In this document: one piece after another, positions 1 through 9,717 of the stretch | Layout of the letters: every line of letters starts with the position of its first letter | Position numbering within the stretch: position 1 is the stretch's first letter | From: Chelatococcus reniformis | Lineage (GTDB): Bacteria > Pseudomonadota > Alphaproteobacteria > Rhizobiales > Beijerinckiaceae | NCBI RefSeq assembly: GCF_014640075.1 | Contig: NZ_BMGG01000012.1 | Span: forward strand, 65,935-129,934 | Length of the DNA stretch: 64,000 nt | Reading direction: 5' to 3' | The notes under the pieces: model-generated | What the model was told of the DNA's origin: nothing | Database searches by the model: none | The model's input: the letters and a program-made list of their open reading frames with translations, nothing else | Position numbers and translations under genes: made by a program

Positions 1-1164
<1,164 letters not shown>

Positions 1165-1289
1165 CGTGCTTCTAGAGCGGCCACCGCCCCGACGAAGCCG
1201 GAGCCACCACCCTATCCCTCTGCTCTGACACCGGACCAGTCCCCAGGCGGCTGTCGCCTCCAGGCCCGATGCCGTAAACCCCTGACAAC

Positions 1290-1316
1290 AAAAAACCCCG
1301 GCTGCAAGGCCGGGGT
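1290..1316 (-). terminator. Intrinsic terminator upstream of purA
   Basis: On the minus strand an 8-bp perfect stem (ACCCCGGC with GCCGGGGT, positions 1295-1302 and 1309-1316) with a 6-nt loop is followed by six U residues (1295-1290). This is a textbook Rho-independent terminator. No minus-strand gene lies directly upstream of it, because the neighbour is the plus-strand EamA gene. It could end a small RNA from 1317-1470 or act as an attenuator in a long purA leader. Confidence 0.7.
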
Positions 1317-1470
1317 CCTTGCAGCCCGTCATCGGTTATTCGCTCGGCAAGGTCAAGCGCGCCGTCGCCGGCGGCACCGCGCCGCGTCTGGGCGACCTGC
1401 TCCAGGCAGCGGGCACTTGGCCGGTATGCCCAAAGTTTAGTGCCGCACGCCTAAGCGATAGGCTAAGGCG

Positions 1471-2424
1471 ATGCGCATGTCGTCACCGGCCCTCACGTCC
1501 TCGCGCATCGGCCGCCTGCGCGGCCTTGAGCGCAATGCCTATTTGCTGCTCACGCTCACCGCGCTGATGTGGGCGGGCAACGCCGTCGCCAGCCGCCTGG
1601 CGCCGGGCGAGCTTTCGCCCATGGTGATCACGACGCTGCGTTGGGCCCTCGTGCTGGCGGTCCTCAGCGTCACCTCGCGCCGGACGATCGCGGCCGAGTG
1701 GCGTCAGGTGCTGCCCCAATGGCCGCTGGTGCTGGCGCTCGGCGGGTTGGGCTACACCGCCTTCAACGCGCTGTTCTATGCTGCCGGCCACTACACCAGC
1801 GCCGTCAACATCACCCTGTTTCAGGCCAGCATCCCCATCGTCGTGCTGATCGGCAGCTTTCTCGCCTATCGCACGCCGATCTCGGCCATGCAGGTCGTCG
1901 GCGTCGGCACGACGGTGCTCGGCGTCGTCCTCGCCTCCACCCACGGCGACCTGTCGGTGCTGCGCACCTTCGCTTTCAACATCGGCGACGGCCTCTTGCT
2001 CATCGCCTGCGTGCTCTATGCCGGCTACACCGTGGCCCTGGCGGCGCGGCCGAAGGTCTCGGGCGTGACGCTGTTCGCCGCGATGGCCGCGGCAGCATTC
2101 CTGACCTCGCTGCCGCTGCTCGCCTTCGAGGTGGCCCAGGGCGCGGCGCTATGGCCGGCAAGCCTGAACGGCGTCCTCCTCGTCGCCTATATCGGCCTGT
2201 TCCCGTCGCTGCTCTCGCAGCTCTTCTTCATGCGTGGTGTCGAGCTCATCGGCGCCAACCGCGCCGGGCTGTTCATCAATCTGGTGCCCATCTTTGGCGC
2301 GCTGCTCGGTGTGCTGCTGCTCGGCGAACGCTTCGGCCTGGTGGAAGCCCTGGCGCTGGTGCTCGTGCTGGGCGGCATCTACGTGGCCGAGCGGCTGGGG
2401 AGGCCGCGCCGAGCTCGGACGTAG
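1471..2424 (+). CDS. EamA/DMT-family exporter
   Basis: Inner-membrane drug/metabolite transporter superfamily protein of 317 residues, the usual length for two tandem EamA repeats (about ten membrane segments). The N-terminal motif [20 protein letters not shown] followed by a hydrophobic helix is typical of the first EamA repeat. The second repeat ends with [18 protein letters not shown], the hallmark LxLGE region. Members export amino acids or other small metabolites; the substrate here cannot be told. The ATG at 1471 is used, and a second ATG two codons on is also possible. It faces away from purA. It ends 24 bp before the convergent thioesterase gene. Confidence 0.9.
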   Translation: MRMSSPALTSSRIGRLRGLERNAYLLLTLTALMWAGNAVASRLAPGELSPMVITTLRWALVLAVLSVTSRRTIAAEWRQVLPQWPLVLALGGLGYTAFNALFYAAGHYTSAVNITLFQASIPIVVLIGSFLAYRTPISAMQVVGVGTTVLGVVLASTHGDLSVLRTFAFNIGDGLLLIACVLYAGYTVALAARPKVSGVTLFAAMAAAAFLTSLPLLAFEVAQGAALWPASLNGVLLVAYIGLFPSLLSQLFFMRGVELIGANRAGLFINLVPIFGALLGVLLLGERFGLVEALALVLVLGGIYVAERLGRPRRART

Positions 2425-2448
2425 GCGCGATCCCCTCGGCCGATACCC

Positions 2449-2934
2449 TCAATCGAGGCGCAGGCGCATCGCCGCCTCGAGCTCCGGTGTCGCCTTGGCC
2501 ATCTTGAAGCTGCCGCTCGCCCGCAACACGGGCGCTTGGTCGGCGGTGATCAGACATTGCGTGAACACGAAGCCCTCAGTGACCTTGACGATGTCGGTGC
2601 GGCCTGCGAGCCAGGCGCCGCGCGGGGCGCCGCCCAGAAAGTCCGCGGCGAGGCCCACCGTCGGCTGGAAGCCGGAAAGCCCGCCCTGGTGCTTGGCGGC
2701 GATCGCCATCTGAATGTCGGCGAAGGTCAGCAGCATCCCGCCGTGGCAGACGCCGGCGATGTTGCAGTGCTTGGGCTCGATGCGGAAGCCGAGGCTGAGA
2801 TGGCCGTCTTTGATCCTGACGTGGAACGGCCCGGTCAGGGTCAGGAAATCCTGACCGTTGCCGATCCTGAACGGCACGAAGCCCAGGGGTGGAGCGTGAC
2901 GGAGGTCGTCGTCGGAAGCCGAAACAGCGGACAT
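2449..2934 (-). CDS. PaaI-type hotdog-fold thioesterase
   Basis: Small acyl-CoA thioesterase-like protein of 161 residues. The motif GVCHGGMLLTFADIQMA matches the HGG...T.AD signature of PaaI/YbgC-like hotdog enzymes, in which the helix after HGG carries the catalytic acidic residue. Later parts (FLGGAPRGAWLAGRTDIVKV) fit the second hotdog strand set. The start MSAVSASDDDLRH at 2934 is chosen because the longer upstream frame overlaps the GST gene and is low-complexity Arg/Pro-rich shadow coding. It lies 32 bp downstream of the GST stop on the same strand, so the two may be co-transcribed. The substrate is unknown. Confidence 0.85.
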   Translation of the reverse strand: MSAVSASDDDLRHAPPLGFVPFRIGNGQDFLTLTGPFHVRIKDGHLSLGFRIEPKHCNIAGVCHGGMLLTFADIQMAIAAKHQGGLSGFQPTVGLAADFLGGAPRGAWLAGRTDIVKVTEGFVFTQCLITADQAPVLRASGSFKMAKATPELEAAMRLRLD

Positions 2935-2966
2935 TGCCCGGCCGATACCTGCGGCGCGCCCTCCGG

Positions 2967-3893
2967 TCAACTCGCCCGCTTCACGATGAAGCCGGCCCGC
3001 GGGAAGTGGACGGTGACCTCGCCGACATGGCCCTCCCGCCGCCGGATGGCCACGTGGTGCGGCGAAGCCGAGACCAGCTCCCCTTCGATCGGATCGCGGC
3101 CGTAGTCGTCGGCCGCAACGACGACCCGGTCGCCGACTGCGAGACCGTTCGGCTCGCCGGCGCAGCCGGGCCGCTCGGTGGAGGAGCTCTGCCTCGCGAT
3201 GGCCAACGCCGCCTCGCGGTCGGTCTTGTGGCGCGTGCCATGGCCAATGGCCTTGACCCGCTGCTCCCAGGCCAGGACGCGGGTGAAGCCGTCGAGGCTG
3301 CGGCCGCACGCCTCGGGCCCCCAGCGCAGGAAGGCGAGATTATGGTAGACGCTGGCATCGGCGAGCCCGGGCTTCGCGCCTGTGAGGAACGGCCTCCCGT
3401 CGGCGAGCTGGGCCTCCACGAGATCCCAATGAGCGCGCAGCTGCTCCGTCATGGCCGGCACGGCCCGGCGCATCGCGGCGGCGTCGAAGCGGCCCGACAG
3501 CTTCTCGCGATCCTTCACGAAGGCCTCGTCGATCTCCGAGCCGTCGCCGAAGCGGATGACCACGACGGCATTGAAGATCGCTTTGTCGGACCACGCGGCC
3601 AGCCCATAGGCGAGGCCGTGGTCGCCCGCGGGAAACAGGGTCGGCGACGGATGGCGCCGTTCGAGCTCGCGGACGATGACGGCGCTGTCGCAGTAGATGT
3701 CGGCGCCGATCTGCATCACCGGGATGCGGCGGTAGCCGCCGGTGAGCGCCACCAGCTCCGGCTTCGGCATGATGACCGGCTGGCGGCAGGCATGCCACTC
3801 GAGCCCCTTGATGCCCAGCACCACCCGCACCTTCTCGGAGAAGGGGGAGATATCGTACTGGTGCAGGATGATGCTGTCGCTGCTCAGCGCCAT
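2967..3893 (-). CDS. Glutathione S-transferase family protein with C-terminal extension
   Basis: A 308-residue protein. Residues 8-85 form a thioredoxin-like GST N domain (ILHQYDISPFSEKVRVVLG, then YRRIPVMQIGADIYCDSAVI with the cis-Pro and the Ser that contacts glutathione). Residues 100-230 form the helical GST C domain. About 80 further residues, rich in short beta-type segments (VGDRVVVAADDYGRDPIEGE), are not part of a standard GST of 200-230 residues and look like a small beta-barrel add-on. It is probably cytosolic detoxification or glutathione conjugation, substrate unknown. The ATG at 3893 is the only good start. It lies upstream of the thioesterase on the same strand. Confidence 0.88.
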   Translation of the reverse strand: MALSSDSIILHQYDISPFSEKVRVVLGIKGLEWHACRQPVIMPKPELVALTGGYRRIPVMQIGADIYCDSAVIVRELERRHPSPTLFPAGDHGLAYGLAAWSDKAIFNAVVVIRFGDGSEIDEAFVKDREKLSGRFDAAAMRRAVPAMTEQLRAHWDLVEAQLADGRPFLTGAKPGLADASVYHNLAFLRWGPEACGRSLDGFTRVLAWEQRVKAIGHGTRHKTDREAALAIARQSSSTERPGCAGEPNGLAVGDRVVVAADDYGRDPIEGELVSASPHHVAIRRREGHVGEVTVHFPRAGFIVKRAS

Positions 3894-4054
3894 GGACGTC
3901 GCCTCCCCTCGCTCGTCTTTGATCCGGGCACGCCTTCCCGTCAGAAGGCCTCACCTGACGGGGCTGCCCCAGGCTGCTTGTCGGTCCATAGGGGCCGAAA
4001 GCCAAGCCCGGAATCGGACGGCGCGGCCGGTTTTCGAGGCGTCGGCGCCACGGT

Positions 4055-4720
4055 TCAGGCCTCGCCGCCGCGGGACGGCAGCACCACCACCCGGGTGCCA
4101 AGCGGCGTGCCGTTGTAGAGATTGATGACGTCCTGGTTGAGCATGCGGATACAGCCGCTGGACAGCGACTGGCCGATGGTCCACGGCTCGTTGGTTCCGT
4201 GGATGCGATAGAGGGTATCGCGGCCGTTCTGATAGAGGTACATGGCGCGCGCCCCGAGGGGGTTTTCGGGACCGCCGGGCATCCCCTTGGCCCACGGCGC
4301 GGCCTTGGGATCGCGCGCCACCATCTCGGCCGGCGGCGTCCACACCGGCCACGCCGCCTTGCGCTGGATGGTCGCGGCGCCGCTCCAGCCGAAGCCCTCG
4401 CGCCCGACGCCGACGCCGTAGCGGATGGCCCGTCCGCCGGCGCGGACGAGGTACAGATAGTGATGGCCGGGATCGATGATGATGGTGCCCGGCTGTTCCG
4501 ACGTGGGATAGGCCACCTCGCGCCGCAGAAACGCGGGATCGATCTGGCTGAGGTCGATGGCTGCGATCGGGAACCGGTCGTCGTCGATCGCCGCATACAT
4601 GGACGCGTAATAGGGATCGGTGACGGGGATGGACGCCGTCATGTCCGGCGCGCCCATGCGGTTCGTGCAGGCGGCGAGCGCCAACGGCGTTCCGGCGATG
4701 AAGAGGCGGCGGGTGAGCAT
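4055..4720 (-). CDS. L,D-transpeptidase lipoprotein (YkuD domain)
   Basis: Peptidoglycan L,D-transpeptidase, which makes 3-3 cross-links or anchors proteins to the wall. The YkuD catalytic motif is complete: His174 in IHGTNEPW and Cys190 in SLSSGCIRM (numbering from the chosen start). The start at 4720 gives MLTRRLFIAGTPLALAAC, a twin-Arg-containing signal ending in a lipobox (LAAC), so the protein is probably a periplasm-facing lipoprotein of about 221 residues. A longer in-frame ORF reaches 4873, but its extra residues lack a signal sequence. Its pattern (ERFK/YbiS type with GGPENPLGARAMYL) is common in Rhizobiales, which often carry many paralogues. It is a single gene with no partner nearby. 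Confidence 0.93.
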   Translation of the reverse strand: MLTRRLFIAGTPLALAACTNRMGAPDMTASIPVTDPYYASMYAAIDDDRFPIAAIDLSQIDPAFLRREVAYPTSEQPGTIIIDPGHHYLYLVRAGGRAIRYGVGVGREGFGWSGAATIQRKAAWPVWTPPAEMVARDPKAAPWAKGMPGGPENPLGARAMYLYQNGRDTLYRIHGTNEPWTIGQSLSSGCIRMLNQDVINLYNGTPLGTRVVVLPSRGGEA

Positions 4721-5008
4721 CGGGGGCCTCGGCAAACTCCGGGCCATGCTGGCGCACAACCCTTTACGAATCGTCTCCCGACGCCAGGCGGCGGGTGCGA
4801 AGGTGGGCGCGATAGCCTTCGTTTGCGGCAAGAAGGGGATCACCGCCGCGGTGAGGCTTTGCGCCACCCGCATGACCTAACGGCAGCGCGACGCCTCAGG
4901 TTCCCGCCCAGCGCTCGCGTGCGCCACACACGCGCCCCCGGAGGAGAGGCCGGTTGTTGGTCGCGAACGGATGAATTCAAGCAACGCAAAGCTCGCTGGA
5001 TCATAGAG

Positions 5009-5020
5009 TAACTTACGTTA
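5009..5020. promoter_or_regulatory. Palindromic operator-like site upstream of the SDR
   Basis: TAACTTACGTTA is a 12-bp near-perfect palindrome about 40 bp before the leader mini-ORF at 5059. Its form resembles TetR-type operators. No regulator is encoded next to it, so the role is inferred only. Confidence 0.3.
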
Positions 5021-5058
5021 TTGTCCGGCTCACAACGAAGCAGGGGGAGGAAACGACG

Positions 5059-5106
5059 ATGCGCTGCCCATCCCGCGCCGTGTCACAACGGCGTGTCGAT
5101 CCATGA
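5059..5106 (+). CDS. Leader mini-ORF, 15 codons, coupled to the SDR gene
   Basis: A strong Shine-Dalgarno (GGGGGAGG at 5043-5050) precedes ATG 5059 by 8 nt. The frame encodes MRCPSRAVSQRRVDP and stops with TGA at 5104-5106, overlapping the SDR start as ATGA. The SDR start itself has no visible Shine-Dalgarno, so the SDR is probably translated by coupling from this mini-ORF. The peptide shows no obvious run of regulatory codons. It may simply be a translation-entry device. Confidence 0.45.
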   Translation: MRCPSRAVSQRRVDP

Positions 5107-5849
5107 TCGATCTGTCGCATAAGACCGCGCTGGTCACCGGGGCGTCGCGGGGCATCGGCCGTGCAGCCGCCCTCGCTCTTGCGCGCGCCGGCGCGCGGGT
5201 GCTGGTGCACTACGCCCAGGCGGCGCCGGAGGCCGACCGCGTGGTGGGAGAGATCCGCGCGGGAGGCGGCGAGGCCCACGCGGTCGCGATGGATCTGGCG
5301 GCACCGGACGGCCCCCATGCGCTCGCCGCCCGCGTCGGCGCCATCGCCGGCGAACGGCTCGACATCCTCGTTGCCAACGCGGGCGTGGCCAAGGCGATGA
5401 GCCTGGAGGAGACAACGGTCGCGGATTTCGACGCGCTATTCGCCCTGAACGTGCGCGCGCCCTTCTTCCTCGTGCAGCAGCTTCTGCCGATGCTCGCCGA
5501 CGGTAGCAGCGTCGTCTTGACGGGCTCGCTCGGAGCGCGCGCCTATTTCCCCAAGCTCGCGGCCTATGGGGCCACGAAGGGCGCGATCCACACGCTGGTG
5601 ACCTATCTGGCCGCGGAACTCGGCGCACGCGGCATCCGTGTCAACGCGGTCGCCCCCGGGGTGATCGAGACCGACATGGCGCAAACCCCCAGGTCCGAGG
5701 CCGGACGGCGATTCCTGCTGGGCATGCAGGCGCTGCAGCGCATCGGCCAGCCCGCCGACGTGGGCGACGTCATTGCCTTTCTCGCGTCCGACGCGTCCCG
5801 CTGGATCACGGGCGCAACCCTGCCCGTCGACGGCGGCTCCAAGCTCTGA
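5103..5849 (+). CDS. SDR family NAD(P)-dependent oxidoreductase
   Basis: A classical short-chain dehydrogenase of 248 residues. The nucleotide-binding loop is [19 protein letters not shown] near residue 13, followed by LDILVANAGVA near residue 90. The catalytic Ser is in VVLTGSLGARAYFPK and the catalytic Tyr and Lys in AAYGATKGAI. The C-terminal ITGATLPVDGGSKL is typical of FabG-like reductases. It probably reduces or oxidises a hydroxy/oxo group on a small substrate; specificity is unknown. Translation seems to depend on the upstream mini-ORF (ATGA overlap). It is the only gene in this transcript, and a GC-rich hairpin follows the stop. Confidence 0.92.
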   Translation: MIDLSHKTALVTGASRGIGRAAALALARAGARVLVHYAQAAPEADRVVGEIRAGGGEAHAVAMDLAAPDGPHALAARVGAIAGERLDILVANAGVAKAMSLEETTVADFDALFALNVRAPFFLVQQLLPMLADGSSVVLTGSLGARAYFPKLAAYGATKGAIHTLVTYLAAELGARGIRVNAVAPGVIETDMAQTPRSEAGRRFLLGMQALQRIGQPADVGDVIAFLASDASRWITGATLPVDGGSKL

Positions 5850-5860
5850 GGGCTGCACGG

Positions 5861-5896
5861 CTCCGCGGCGGCGGCGCAGACGCGCCGCCGCCGGAG
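5861..5896. terminator. GC-rich hairpin between convergent SDR and ada
   Basis: A stem of about 14 bp (CTCCG...GGCGGCGGCG with CGCCGCCGCCGGAG) lies 12 bp after the SDR stop. There is no U-tract, so it is only a candidate terminator or 3' stabilising structure. Confidence 0.35.
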
Positions 5897-5981
5897 GGCT
5901 TGGACCGTCGCGACGCGAAGGGGACACCGGTGGAGGGATGAGGCTCCCATCCCATCGGAGCTCCCGCCGCTCCCGATAATC

Positions 5982-7067
5982 TCAGGCCGCCTCACGCTTC
6001 AGCAGGGCCGACTTGCGCTCGGCGCCCCAGCGATAGCCCGACAGCGCGCCATCTGTGCGGATCACCCGGTGGCAGGGGATGGCGACCGCGACCGGATTGG
6101 CGGCGCAGGCACCGGCCACGGCGCGCACGGCCGCAGGAGCGCCGATCGCCCGGGCGATCTCCGCATAGGTCGTCGTCGCGCCGGCCGGCACCCGCCGCAG
6201 CGCGTCCCACACCCGCTTCTGGAAGGCCGTGCCGCGCACATCCAGCGGCAGGTCGAGACCGAGGGCCGGCGCCTCGACGAAGCCGACGACACGGGCCACC
6301 AAGGCCTCGAAGGCGGCATCGCCGCCGATGAACGCGGCCCGCGGGAAGCGATCCTGGAGATCGCGCACCAGGTCGTCCGGCTCGTCGCCCAGCAGGATGG
6401 CGCAAACTCCCGCCGCGGTGGCGGCGACGAGGATCGAGCCGAGCGAACATTCGCCCACGGCGAAGCGGATCTCCTCGCCGGTGCCACCTGCACGGAAGCG
6501 TGTCGGCGTCATGCCGAGCATGGCGGCGGAGCTGGCATAGAAGCGGCCGTTGGAGTTGAAGCCGGCGTCGTAGATCGCCTCCGTGACGGTGGCGCTGGCG
6601 GGCAGCACCGCCCGCACCCGGTCGGCCCGGTGGGCGGCCGCGTAAGCCTTCGGCGTCACCCCGGTGACGGCCTTGAACACCCGGTGGAAGTGAAAGCGGC
6701 TCATGCCCACGGACGCGGCCAGCCGGTCGAGCACCGGCTCGTCCTCGGCCTCGGCGATGAGCCGGCACGCCCTGGCGACCGCCTCCGCCTGCCGCTCGGC
6801 CCGCGCCGGCTCGTTCGGCCGGCAGCGCTTGCAAGCCCGGAAGCCGGCCGCTTCCGCCGCCTCGCACGAGCGATGAAAGGCGACGTTCTCGCGGCGCGCC
6901 AGCCGGGCCGCGCACGACGGCCGGCAATAGACGCCGGTGGTCCTCACCGAATAGAAGAACACGTCGTCCGCGGCTACGCTGCGCCCGACCACCGCCGCCC
7001 AGCGGTCGTTGTCGGTGGCGAAGGGGCCCTGCGGCCGCTCCATGGTCATGATCGATGCCTGGGGCAT
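5982..7067 (-). CDS. ada: Bifunctional Ada: methylated-DNA repair and transcription activator
   Basis: A three-part protein of 361 residues. Residues 18-90 are the Ada zinc domain with Cys48 and Cys52 (GVYCRPSC) and the second pair in ACKRCRP; in E. coli Ada the first Cys takes methyl groups from phosphotriesters and turns the protein into an activator. Residues 95-190 are an AraC-type helix-turn-helix (MSRFHFHRVFKAVTGVTPKA). Residues 195-361 are the O6-alkylguanine transferase domain with the active Cys332 in AIPCHRVIR. The length matches the family. The ATG at 7067 is used, and a second ATG lies two codons before MERPQGP. No alkB or alkA partner is adjacent. It probably autoregulates its own promoter. 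Confidence 0.96.
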   Translation of the reverse strand: MPQASIMTMERPQGPFATDNDRWAAVVGRSVAADDVFFYSVRTTGVYCRPSCAARLARRENVAFHRSCEAAEAAGFRACKRCRPNEPARAERQAEAVARACRLIAEAEDEPVLDRLAASVGMSRFHFHRVFKAVTGVTPKAYAAAHRADRVRAVLPASATVTEAIYDAGFNSNGRFYASSAAMLGMTPTRFRAGGTGEEIRFAVGECSLGSILVAATAAGVCAILLGDEPDDLVRDLQDRFPRAAFIGGDAAFEALVARVVGFVEAPALGLDLPLDVRGTAFQKRVWDALRRVPAGATTTYAEIARAIGAPAAVRAVAGACAANPVAVAIPCHRVIRTDGALSGYRWGAERKSALLKREAA

Positions 7068-7235
7068 GGACAGCTCCTGTCGTCATATGGGAGCCGGCCG
7101 CTCGCCCTGCGAGCGGGACGGCTCATGTGACGATGACGATGGAGCAAGCCGGCCGTCCTCGCACTCCGGCCCTTGCTCGGCAATCGGAGCCGGCCCGGCG
7201 GCGGCTGATGTGAGGCGTCCGCCGGCGCCGATCGA

Positions 7236-8384
7236 TCAGCGCAGGCCCAGGCCGCGGGCGATCATGCCACGCAGGATCTCGCGGGTGCCGCCGCGCAGCG
7301 AAAACGATGGGGCGTTGAGCACGGTATGGGCAAGGACGGCGACGAAGTCGCTGGTCGACCGGGTATCGGGCTCGGCCGCGATGAGCCCGCGGGCGATTTC
7401 CGGGATCTCCTGTTCGATGAGCGCGCCCAGGTCCTTGACCACCGCGGCCTGGACGGCTGGGTCGGCGCCCGCCTGCAGCATGCCCGCCACCGAGCGCGAC
7501 AGGCGCCGCAGCGTCACGAAATGGGCGACGAGGCGGCCGATGGCGATGGTCGCCTGCGGCGAGGGATTGGGGCCGAGCGCCCGCAACAGCTCCACCACCA
7601 GGGTGAACGACGACAGGAAGCGTTCCGGTCCGCTGCGCTCCAGCGCCAGCTCGCTCGTCACCTGGGCCCAGCCGCCGCCGACCTCGCCGAGCACCGCATC
7701 GTCCGGCAGGAAGGTGTCCTTGAACACCACCTCGTTGAAATGGTGCTGGCCGGCGATGTCGATGATCGGATTGATCTCCACGTCGGCGGCCTTGAGGTCG
7801 ACCAGGAACTGGCTCAGGCCGGCGTGGCGGTTGGCCGTCACCTCGCCGGTGCGGCACAGCAGGATCATGTAGTGGGCGCGGTGGGCGTTAGTGGTCCACA
7901 CCTTGGTGCCGTTGACCACGAAGCCGCCCTGCACCTTGGTGGCTTTGGTGCGCACCGACGCGAGGTCGGAGCCGCTGTCGGGCTCGCTCATGCCGATGCA
8001 GAAGAAGCATTCGCCGGCGGCGATGCGCGGCAGCACCTCGTCCTTCTGCTTGTCGGTGCCCACCTTCATGATGAGCGGGCCGCTCTGGCGGTCGGCGATC
8101 CAATGGGCCCCGACCGGCGCGCCTGCGGCCAGCATCTCCTCCAGCACCACGTAGCGCTCGAGCGCGGAGCGCTCGTGGCCGCCGTAGCGCTTGGGCCACG
8201 TCATCGCGACCCAGCCGCGATCGCCCAACTTGCGGCTGAACTCCGCGTCGAAGCCGTTCCACGAATCGGCGCGCTCGAACGGCGGCCGGTCGGCGAGTTC
8301 CTGGGCCAGGAACGCGCGCACCTCGGCGCGCACGCGCTCGGCGGCCTCGGAGGCGGGCGGCGGGGCGAAGCTGAAGGCATCCAT
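7236..8384 (-). CDS. Acyl-CoA dehydrogenase, subunit 1 of a pair
   Basis: An FAD-dependent acyl-CoA dehydrogenase of 382 residues. The N-terminal helical domain carries GDRGWVAMTWPKRYGGHERS, the middle beta domain GMSEPDSGSDLASVRTKA (FAD and substrate contacts), and the C-terminal domain ends in SFSLRGGTREILRGMIA. It introduces the alpha,beta double bond of a CoA thioester and passes electrons to ETF. The next gene upstream, 39 bp away on the same strand, is a second, shorter and more divergent dehydrogenase. Such pairs are known to form heteromeric alpha/beta enzymes that act on bulky acyl chains such as sterol side chains. The real substrate is unknown. Confidence 0.92.
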   Translation of the reverse strand: MDAFSFAPPPASEAAERVRAEVRAFLAQELADRPPFERADSWNGFDAEFSRKLGDRGWVAMTWPKRYGGHERSALERYVVLEEMLAAGAPVGAHWIADRQSGPLIMKVGTDKQKDEVLPRIAAGECFFCIGMSEPDSGSDLASVRTKATKVQGGFVVNGTKVWTTNAHRAHYMILLCRTGEVTANRHAGLSQFLVDLKAADVEINPIIDIAGQHHFNEVVFKDTFLPDDAVLGEVGGGWAQVTSELALERSGPERFLSSFTLVVELLRALGPNPSPQATIAIGRLVAHFVTLRRLSRSVAGMLQAGADPAVQAAVVKDLGALIEQEIPEIARGLIAAEPDTRSTSDFVAVLAHTVLNAPSFSLRGGTREILRGMIARGLGLR

Positions 8385-8423
8385 CGTGATGCTCCCTGAA
8401 AGCTCGAAGGTGAGGCGCGCGAT

Positions 8424-9485
8424 TCAGGCGGCGGCGGTGATCATCGCCCAGAGCCCGTCGGCCCCGGCCGCCACCGCGCGCTCGCCCAGCCGCTGCTGCC
8501 AGAAGGCGTCGTTGCCGAACTCGTCGCGCCAGGACCACAGGCGCTGGGTGGAGACGTGCAGCGCGTGCTCACGGGTGAAGCCGATGGCGCCGTGCACCTG
8601 GTGGGCGATGTTGCAGGCGATGCTCGCGGCCTCGCCGGCGCGGGCCTTGGCGGCGCCGATGGCGAGCGAGGACAGGTCGTGCCCCGCCGCTTCGATGGCG
8701 GCGTCGGCGCCCGCGGCCGCCGCGGCGGCCTGGGTGGCGATGATGGCCAGGTTTTGCTGGATCACCTGCAGCTTGGCCAGCGGCTTGCCGAACTGCACCC
8801 GGTCCTGAGCGTACTGGACGCTGAGGGCCAGCACGGTTTGCAGTGCCCCGGCCATCTGGGCGCTGCGCGCCGCCGCGCCGAGCGCCCAGGCTTCGTCGCG
8901 GCCGACCGGAGAGGCGGCTGCCACCTCCACAGCCGCCCCGTCGAAGGCGACGTCGTCGCGCGGCTCGCCGGCGAGGTTGGCAGCGGGCGACACGGCTCCG
9001 CCGGCGGGCCTCGCCAGGGCCAGCACCGGCCCCGCGCTGCCGTCGGCGATGACCACGATGCCGCCGCTCGCCGCCCGCGCCCAGGGCACGCGCGTCACGC
9101 GGCCGGCGAGGCGCGGCCCCTCGGCCCCATCGCTGAAGCGAATCACTTCCCCCGCGCGCGGCACGGCGAGCGCCAGCGGCTCGTCCGGCACGGCGATACC
9201 CACCCGCCCGAGCAGCCAGCCGGCGAGCAGCGTTTCGGCCAGCGGCCCGGGCGCCCCATGGCGTCCGGCCGGCACCAGCAGGGCGAGCGCGTCGGCGAGA
9301 TCCGCGCCGCTGCCGCCCGCATCCTCCGCCACCGCCGCCTTGGTGAGGCCGGCATCGACCATCGCCGCCCACAACCCGGCCGGCAGCTCACCGGTCGCGG
9401 CCGCCTCGCGCAGCAGAGCCGGGGTGCAATGGTCCCGCAACAGCCGCTCGGCCGTCTCGACGAACATGTCGCGCATTTCGCTCAT
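8424..9485 (-). CDS. Acyl-CoA dehydrogenase, subunit 2 of a pair
   Basis: A 353-residue acyl-CoA dehydrogenase-like protein, Ala-rich and shorter than its partner. The recognisable parts are the helical N-terminus, an FAD-binding motif YAQDRVQFGKPLAKLQVIQQ, and IAHQVHGAIGFTREHALHVS near the C-terminus. The catalytic-type middle motif (SEPDSGSD in subunit 1) is not seen, which fits a non-catalytic or FAD-sharing beta subunit. The start MSEMRDMFVE at 9485 is chosen because the frame above it runs into the divergent thioesterase promoter and has no family similarity. It is first in a two-gene transcript with the 382-residue dehydrogenase. Confidence 0.88.
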   Translation of the reverse strand: MSEMRDMFVETAERLLRDHCTPALLREAAATGELPAGLWAAMVDAGLTKAAVAEDAGGSGADLADALALLVPAGRHGAPGPLAETLLAGWLLGRVGIAVPDEPLALAVPRAGEVIRFSDGAEGPRLAGRVTRVPWARAASGGIVVIADGSAGPVLALARPAGGAVSPAANLAGEPRDDVAFDGAAVEVAAASPVGRDEAWALGAAARSAQMAGALQTVLALSVQYAQDRVQFGKPLAKLQVIQQNLAIIATQAAAAAAGADAAIEAAGHDLSSLAIGAAKARAGEAASIACNIAHQVHGAIGFTREHALHVSTQRLWSWRDEFGNDAFWQQRLGERAVAAGADGLWAMITAAA

Positions 9486-9717
9486 GGACGTTTCTCCGCC
9501 ATCGCCAGCCGCCCGTAAGGGACGTGTTGCTGCCCTATTGGGACGGTCCGGCGCAGAAATCCACCTTTTTTGCAACGCGTTTCGAACTTCGCGGGCGCCG
9601 TCGCAAAAATCATTTCCGCGTCGGGACCAGGTCGTGAGACAAGGCGGCCGATAGCGAACCGGGAGCGAACACAGCGATGATCGAGCGGCGCGGGCGGGGG
9701 CCCGGGAGGCCACAGCC

